Positions 62,556-64,000 of a DNA stretch of 64,000 nt are shown one piece after another. Position 1 is the stretch's first letter; the number at the start of each line of letters is the position of its first letter. This stretch comes from Glandiceps talaboti (Eukaryota > Hemichordata > Enteropneusta > Spengelidae): contig NC_135565.1 in NCBI RefSeq assembly GCF_964340395.1, forward strand, positions 18,776,209 through 18,840,208. Reading direction: 5' to 3'. The position numbers were made by a program, and so were the translations under genes. Below the pieces are notes generated by a model. The model saw nothing but the letters and a program-made list of their open reading frames with translations. It was not told the DNA's origin and ran no database searches.

Positions 62556-62891
62556 AGTTACTTGTGCTAGTTGCTGTGCTCTGGATTATGCAAATCTCAA
62601 ACAAGACTCAATTCTCCTATCACCAGAACTGTAAGGGTTGAATAGGAACATTCTTTGTTCTGGGCTAACTTTTTTCATACATTTAGCTCTGTCAGACAAC
62701 TGTTTTTCCCCATGCAAATTTTAATCCAAATTCAACAGGATCTTTGAAATATTGGTACCCCAGCAACTGCAAATGTAAATCTGTGCTATACATGTATTTT
62801 ATTATCACTTTAAAAACAACTTTCTTTTTTCTGTTTTTCCAGAAGCAATTGACTATTTGATGGCTAGATAGCTAGATTGAAGACACAGAAC

Positions 62892-63105
62892 ATGTCGGCA
62901 TACAGTGATGAAAATATTGCGAGTCCCACCACCGATTCCTTCTGGGAACTTGGCAATTACAAAAAGACTGTGAAAAGAATTGACGATGGTAACAGATTAT
63001 GTAATGATCTCATGGCTATGATTCATGAAAGAAGTGAAATTGAAAAATCATACGCCAAACAACTTAGGCAGTGGGCGAAAAAATGGAATGACCTCGTAGA
63101 AAAAG
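62892..63105 (+). CDS. PACSIN: PACSIN/syndapin copy B, first coding exon (partial, runs off the window)
   Basis: Exon 62843-63105; ATG at 62892, donor gtaagg. It encodes 71 residues and one base. [20 protein letters not shown] opens it, then [32 protein letters not shown] and [18 protein letters not shown], the F-BAR start. It is closer to vertebrate PACSIN1/2/3 than copy A is. Copy A has an intron inside GHK at residue 27/28 that copy B lacks, while the intron after VKG/EKG is in the same place and phase. Later exons lie beyond 64000. Confidence 0.93.
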
Positions 63106-63122
63106 GTAAGGCGATCTGTAGT

Positions 63123-63217
63123 CTGTAAGGTATGCCATGTCTGGGCACTCTCGCACATTGATCAACCCCTTTCAGAGCAAAGCCTTTGAGGGCGGAGTGA
63201 TTTGACATATCTTACAG
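63123..63217. mobile_element. Short MITE-like element just after PACSIN-B exon 2
   Basis: ctgtaag to cttacag, about 95 bases, with the tcaacccct core and tgagggcgg. Related to 32438-32539. It starts 18 bases after the splice donor. Confidence 0.5.
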
Positions 63218-63312
63218 TCCAACTCTATGATCTCTAAGCAGTGTGCCCTCTAACAATAGCCAAATTTTGTTGTTGTGAGTCAAAATGAGAGAAACTGGGA
63301 TTTCTTGTGAGT

Positions 63313-63505
63313 CACCACATAGTAAGAGATAGGGGAACACCAAATTTTGGTGCATCACTAGAAATTGTGTGTGTCAGTGGCGCGTCAAATTGGCTTAGAG
63401 GACACACTCACCACATAATAAGAGATAGGAGAACACCAAATTTTGGTGCATCACTAGAAATTGTGTGTGTCAGTGGCGCGTCAAATTGGCTTAGAGGGCG
63501 CCCTG
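63313..63505. repeat. 96-bp tandem duplication, nearly identical copies
   Basis: caccacata.taagagatag, gaacaccaaattttggtgca, tgtgtgtcagtggcgcgtca and attggcttagagg occur in both copies, starting 63313 and 63409. Two or three differences imply a recent event. Confidence 0.85.
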
Positions 63506-63879
63506 GATCTAAGTACATGTATAATTCTCTGTACCTGAAATAGTACATGTATATTACTGCCAAGGCATGTCATACAAATAAATTTCTTGGTTGACACCAT
63601 AACTTCAGTTCCACGCACTTCACATGCATTAATATAGGCGTGCGTGAGATAAGTTGACATTACTCTATATTGACCCTCTATCATGAACAACCAACAGTAA
63701 ACGTAACAGCCAAAATGAAATTGTGCCATGTACACTTCATCGGATTTTAATCAGATTGAACTACATACAGAGCCTGTTCACTACAGCTACTGCCAATCTA
63801 CTACACTAAACAGAAATTAAATTACGTAGTTACAAGCAGAATTCAACAAATGTGAACAGTTAGTATATATGTGCATGCT

Positions 63880-64000
63880 GCAGAACTCAAAATTAGCTAT
63901 AGTCAAGAGCAAACAGGCTATTAAACACCACATCTAGACTACCAAATTTATAGAGGGAAAGTGCCCAATGGAAATCAATAGAAAATTTGTAAACTAAAAA
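63880..64000 (+). mobile_element. 'attagcagtagtccagg' family, cut by the window end
   Basis: ctcaaaattagctatagtc, then ttaaacaccacatctagac, taccaaatttata and caatggaaatcaatagaaaa. This copy has no tandem expansion. Confidence 0.5.

Larger units (their letters stand above)
39544..62842 (+). other. Inferred 23.3-kb first intron of PACSIN-B; no coding exons seen
   Basis: Begins gtaagt and ends tctgtttttccag. Open frames inside are short, without matching splice sites or recognisable families. The content is AT-rich unique DNA, tacatgtacatgta-rich stretches, dispersed elements and tandem repeats listed separately. A large first intron often carries enhancers, but none can be identified by eye. 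Confidence 0.45.

Overview
The window is nuclear DNA from an animal. It is AT-rich, its genes are split by GT-AG introns (a few look GC-AG), and it is full of microsatellites, minisatellites and short inverted-repeat elements. The proteins are metazoan (RPS10, two PACSIN/syndapin F-BAR genes, an MLKL-like pseudokinase, a death-domain protein). Low gene density, modest introns and innate-immune death-fold genes fit an invertebrate deuterostome (lancelet or acorn worm) or a lophotrochozoan. I cannot fix the species. From memory, RPS10 next to PACSIN1 also occurs on human 6p21, so that pair may be ancient synteny.

Layout. (1) 560-1210 (+): last two coding exons of an unidentified gene, then a 3' UTR. 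(2) 4889-6339 (+): a two-exon gene for an 85-residue protein rich in proline-directed phosphosites; its intron holds a foldback element. (3) 7163-10585 (-): four exons encoding an MLKL-type four-helix (HeLo/4HB) domain, two brace-like coiled coils and a death domain; codon 88 is TGA in the assembled sequence. (4) 14507-21450 (-): eight exons that splice in frame to a 477-residue MLKL-like protein (4HB domain, brace, pseudokinase). Genes 3 and 4 share promoter, exon 1, intron 1 repeats, exon 2 and intron 2 start, so they are a partial tandem duplication whose 3' ends encode different modules. (5) 23045-26549 (-): RPS10, six exons including a 5'TOP leader exon near 27029. (6) 28649-37269 (+): a complete 12-exon PACSIN of 445 residues, head-to-head with RPS10. 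(7) 39.43-63.1 kb (+): probable promoter and non-coding first exon, a 23.3-kb intron and the first coding exon of a second PACSIN that continues beyond the window.

The most striking content is the necroptosis-like pair. One gene keeps the vertebrate MLKL plan, with catalytic residues lost (HRC for HRD, DCG for DFG). Its neighbour puts the same membrane-acting N-terminal module onto a death domain, which would let a death-fold receptor or adaptor address a pore-forming module without a kinase relay. That mechanism is inference; domain identities come from reading translated exons.

Most of the rest is repeats: foldback and MITE-like elements (some with visible target-site duplications, one nested in another, one inside a minisatellite), several dispersed families present three or more times, and long TACA, GA, TGAA and CTCA arrays. 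No tRNA, rRNA, CRISPR or autonomous transposon gene was seen.
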